Shown: in pieces, positions 61,223 through 64,000 of the stretch
Position numbering within the stretch: the stretch's first letter is position 1
How the letters are laid out: the number at the start of each line of letters is the position of its first letter
From: Nitrospirota bacterium
GTDB lineage: Bacteria; Nitrospirota; Thermodesulfovibrionia; Thermodesulfovibrionales; UBA6898
Length of the DNA: 64,000 nt
Direction of reading: 5' to 3'
NCBI GenBank assembly: GCA_016235245.1
Contig: JACRLO010000032.1
Location: 34,039-98,038 of the forward strand
Translations under genes and position numbers: made by a program
Notes under the pieces: generated by a model
Told to the model about the DNA's origin: nothing
Database searches by the model: none
The model's input: only the letters and a program-made list of their open reading frames with translations

Positions 61223-63913
61223 ATGACCAAAGAGCAGTATATTAATTCACGCTACGAAGACTATCTTCACTATTGGACAAGCATCGGACTTGGTTTCGGG
61301 CCGATCATCGTTTTGTCCCTCATACCGCTCGATTATCTTGCAACCCCGGGCAATTTTACTGCCTTCCTTACCTATCGTCTCTGCACGGCGGCATTTCTCT
61401 TTATGCTGTACCTTCTCAACCGGCGGACTTCGACCAGGAGGCGCATGAATTTTTTTGTCATCGTGGCGGCAGTCGCTGTTTCAACCATGCTTGCCCTGAT
61501 GATCGCACGCTTCGGCGGTCACCAGTCACCCTATGCAGCGGGCTTCATTCTGGTCGGTGTTTTTGTGAGCGGCATCATTCCCCTGTACTTCGGAATATGT
61601 CTCATCTCGTCACTGATCGTATATTCATGTTATTTGATACCGATCCTGCTGTATGACTCTATAATAAATGTTCCCTACTTTGCGTCAGAGAGCATTCTCA
61701 TATTCGCCTGCATAAGCGCCATGCTGATCATACGATATTTTGCCAACAGGAGGCTCTTGCACGAGTTTGAACTCCAGTTTGACGTCGAGCAGTATAAGGC
61801 AGGTCTTGAAGATCAGATCAGGGACCGCACGCATCAATTGTCTCTTACGATCATGCATCTTGAGCAGGAGGTGCATGACCGCGAAAAAGCCGAGGAGAAG
61901 CTGATCGAAAGCCAGGAGATCTTTCGCCACATTGCGGACGATGCCCCTCTTGCCATTTCCATGATCACGAAAGAGGGCGCAATCGAGTATGTGAACGCGA
62001 AACATGCCGAGATTATGGGTTATGCACAGGAGGATATCCCTACCCTTGAGCGTTGGTGGTCTCTGGCATATCCTGATGCTGAGGTTCGCCAGAGCGTTGC
62101 GCGCCAATGGCAGAACATGACCGACCGTCTTTTTCGCGGAGAGTGGATGCCAAATGTGGAGCGGCAGATCGTCTGCAAAGACGGAAGCGTCAAGGAACTT
62201 GAACTCAGGTTTGCCAGGGCAGCCGACAAGATCATCGTCGCTTTTGACGATATCACCGAACGCCGCCGGGTTGATGACCTCATTCGTCAGGCAAAGGACG
62301 ACTGGGAAGACACCTTCAATACGATCAACGACGCCATCACCATACATGACAGGAATTTCAATATCATTCGCACAAACCGGGCCGCAGAACGTCTGCTCGG
62401 AAAGAGCGCCGCGGAAATTGTCGGTTCGAAATGTTTCAGATCATACCACGGAACTGACGTGGCACCCGACGCCTGCCCCAGCTGCCTCACCCTTCAAAAC
62501 GGCACTCCTTCCGTCATTGAGCTGTTCGAGCCGTATCTGAACAAGTATCTTGAGATTAAGGCGCTCCCCCGCGCTGACAGATCCGGAGCATTGATCGGCG
62601 TGATCCATATCGTGCGGGACATAACGGAAAGAAAAAAAGCAGAACAGGCCCTGTCTGAGCAGCAGGACTTCGCCTCCAACCTTATTGACAACCTGACTGT
62701 AGCCACCTTTGTTCTGGACAGCGGCCATACCATAATGCTCTGGAATAAGGCATGTGAAGAGCTTACCGGCTGCAGCGCAGCAGAGATGATCGGGACGGAT
62801 AACCAATGGAAACCGTTTTACGCGGAACAGAGACCTACAGTCGCTGATATTATTATCGACAACAGGGCAGACGATCTTGCTGAACTGTACCAGCATTATT
62901 CCCGTTCGAAACTGAACCCCCTCGCGATCAAGGCGGAGGGCTGGTATAAAAACCTGGGCGGCAAAGACCGCTACATCGCATTTGAGGCTTCACCGATCTT
63001 TAATAACAGCGGAAGACTGATTGCGTCTATCGAAACACTGCAGGATATTACCGAAGAAAAACGGCTGGAGGAGCAGCTCCTTCAGGCACAGAAAATAGAG
63101 GCGATCGGGCAGCTTGCAGGCGGCGTAGCTCATGACTTTAACAATATCCTTACGGCCATTGTAGGCTATGCCCATTTGACACTGATGAAGATGCCGCAGG
63201 ACGAACCGCTCAGAATCAATCTGGAGCAGATACTTCAGGCTTCGGACAAGGCCACTGCCCTTACCCAGAGCCTTCTGGCCTTCAGCAGAAAACAGATCAT
63301 TAACCCCAAGCCGGTTAACCTGAACGAAATTGTAAAAAAACTCGAAAAACTCCTGATAAGACTTATCCGGGAAGATATTCATATTACGACAATCTATGCA
63401 CCGGAGGGTTTGACCGTCTTTGCTGATGCCGGCCAGATCGAGCAGGTGCTTATGAATCTTGTTACGAATGCCCGGGATGCCATGCCGACAGGCGGACGGA
63501 TTGAGATCAAAACCGAGGCAGTACTCATGGACAGCAAGTTCATTGATGACCACGGATACGGCAAAACCGGAAGGTATGGTCTTCTGTCTGTTTCTGACAC
63601 GGGTGACGGCATGGATGCAAAGACCCGCGAGAAGATTTTTGAGCCCTTTTTCACGACCAAGGAGCAGGGCAGAGGCACTGGCCTTGGACTCGCAATGGTC
63701 TACGGCATCATCAGGCAGCATGAAGGATTTATCGACGTTTATAGCGAGCCCGGCAGGGGTACTGCCTTTATGATACATCTGCCGCTGTCAGCAGGCAGCG
63801 CTGAGACCGGGGAGATCGCGGAGGAATCCGTCACGATCACAGGGGGAACAGAAACAATCCTTCTGGCTGAGGATGACAGCAGCCCCAATTCATATTCGAA
63901 TTCTTCAAGGTGA
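61223..63913 (+). CDS. Membrane PAS histidine kinase, receiver truncated near the window edge
   Basis: An 896-aa protein. The first about 180 residues hold five or six transmembrane helices ([105 protein letters not shown]), then a coiled linker and three PAS domains. HisKA is [22 protein letters not shown] (His637), HATPase with [17 protein letters not shown] and VSDTGDGM, then [19 protein letters not shown] receiver begins ([12 protein letters not shown]) but stops after [11 protein letters not shown], where sequence changes abruptly at about 63880. A normal member would carry another about 115 residues. Probably disrupted by an insertion or rearrangement, or by an assembly edge. Confidence 0.85.
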   Translation: MTKEQYINSRYEDYLHYWTSIGLGFGPIIVLSLIPLDYLATPGNFTAFLTYRLCTAAFLFMLYLLNRRTSTRRRMNFFVIVAAVAVSTMLALMIARFGGHQSPYAAGFILVGVFVSGIIPLYFGICLISSLIVYSCYLIPILLYDSIINVPYFASESILIFACISAMLIIRYFANRRLLHEFELQFDVEQYKAGLEDQIRDRTHQLSLTIMHLEQEVHDREKAEEKLIESQEIFRHIADDAPLAISMITKEGAIEYVNAKHAEIMGYAQEDIPTLERWWSLAYPDAEVRQSVARQWQNMTDRLFRGEWMPNVERQIVCKDGSVKELELRFARAADKIIVAFDDITERRRVDDLIRQAKDDWEDTFNTINDAITIHDRNFNIIRTNRAAERLLGKSAAEIVGSKCFRSYHGTDVAPDACPSCLTLQNGTPSVIELFEPYLNKYLEIKALPRADRSGALIGVIHIVRDITERKKAEQALSEQQDFASNLIDNLTVATFVLDSGHTIMLWNKACEELTGCSAAEMIGTDNQWKPFYAEQRPTVADIIIDNRADDLAELYQHYSRSKLNPLAIKAEGWYKNLGGKDRYIAFEASPIFNNSGRLIASIETLQDITEEKRLEEQLLQAQKIEAIGQLAGGVAHDFNNILTAIVGYAHLTLMKMPQDEPLRINLEQILQASDKATALTQSLLAFSRKQIINPKPVNLNEIVKKLEKLLIRLIREDIHITTIYAPEGLTVFADAGQIEQVLMNLVTNARDAMPTGGRIEIKTEAVLMDSKFIDDHGYGKTGRYGLLSVSDTGDGMDAKTREKIFEPFFTTKEQGRGTGLGLAMVYGIIRQHEGFIDVYSEPGRGTAFMIHLPLSAGSAETGEIAEESVTITGGTETILLAEDDSSPNSYSNSSR

Positions 63914-63999
63914 TATTTTTTCGGTTGCTTGAGAATTTCCACTAGGACCCGACGGTCAAACTTCCCCTGCATGTCGCGCCAATCAGAAGTCTTAGAGAT
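63882..63999 (-). CDS. Partial unrecognised ORF entering from the right edge
   Basis: The minus strand is open from the window edge: SKTSDWRDMQGKFDRRVL followed by [20 protein letters not shown], then runs antisense into the kinase. Its beginning lies outside the window. The sequence does not belong to the receiver that it interrupts, so it may be the end of an inserted mobile gene. No family recognised; low confidence. Confidence 0.3.
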
Positions 64000-64000
64000 G

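Overview
The window looks like chromosomal DNA of a free-living, probably anaerobic or microaerophilic Gram-negative bacterium. GC is moderate (about 50%). The mix of lipoproteins and RND/TolC efflux, many PAS-rich histidine kinases, an Fe-S COG1600 protein and arsenosugar genes would fit Nitrospirota or a deltaproteobacterial-type lineage. This is an inference from gene content; no rRNA or other marker gene is present.

Layout. 0-6 kb: ArsR-family regulator followed by a TolC / membrane-fusion / RND tripartite efflux operon on the minus strand; the RND gene runs off the left edge. 6-10.4 kb: cupin-like protein, RluA-type pseudouridine synthase, a lipoprotein with a PDZ domain and many GGDD-type repeats, and a small exported protein. 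10.5-15.6 kb: minus-strand run of small enzymes (exported metallo-beta-lactamase fold protein, two methyltransferases, GNAT, AlkZ-like glycosylase, carboxymuconolactone-decarboxylase-like protein, thioesterase-like protein). 15.7-16.6 kb: AT-rich pair (GIY-YIG protein and a DUF6530-like protein) behind a striking palindromic operator. 16.7-20.3 kb: DUF3786, PAS and double Fe-S proteins, then a MocR regulator divergent from a DUF2917 gene. 20.3-22.7 kb: a chorismate-mutase/cupin fusion and two methyltransferases behind a leader that can form mutually exclusive terminator and antiterminator hairpins. 22.7-26.2 kb: TetR regulator with a DevCAB-like ABC exporter.

26.2-31 kb is an accessory region. 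It holds a BrnT/CopG toxin-antitoxin pair, a frameshifted hicB between 104-bp direct repeats, a spoIIM-like gene cut by a 108-bp inverted-repeat element, and AT-rich small membrane-protein genes separated by integron attC-like sites with no integrase in view. 31-37 kb returns to housekeeping genes: pgi, an RNB-domain RNase, a muramidase-like protein and a MerA-like flavoprotein.

37.1-45.3 kb is a signalling cluster: two membrane histidine kinases, receivers, a chimeric receiver-kinase and a receiver/HD-GYP protein. Two kinases carry short repeat elements in frame at the same loop of the ATPase domain. 45.4-53.6 kb is an arsenosugar-type locus: TVP38-like protein, ArsS (apparently a selenoprotein, with an in-frame UGA and a SECIS-like hairpin), a sterol-desaturase-like protein, two glycosyltransferases, a PhnD-type binding lipoprotein, a HAMP sensor, a SelD-associated-type flavoprotein and a UroD-like protein. 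53.6-64 kb holds three very large PAS histidine kinases. Two share a promoter that would give near-leaderless mRNA; one is split by a frameshift, and one loses its receiver near the right edge. I saw no tRNA, rRNA or CRISPR array.
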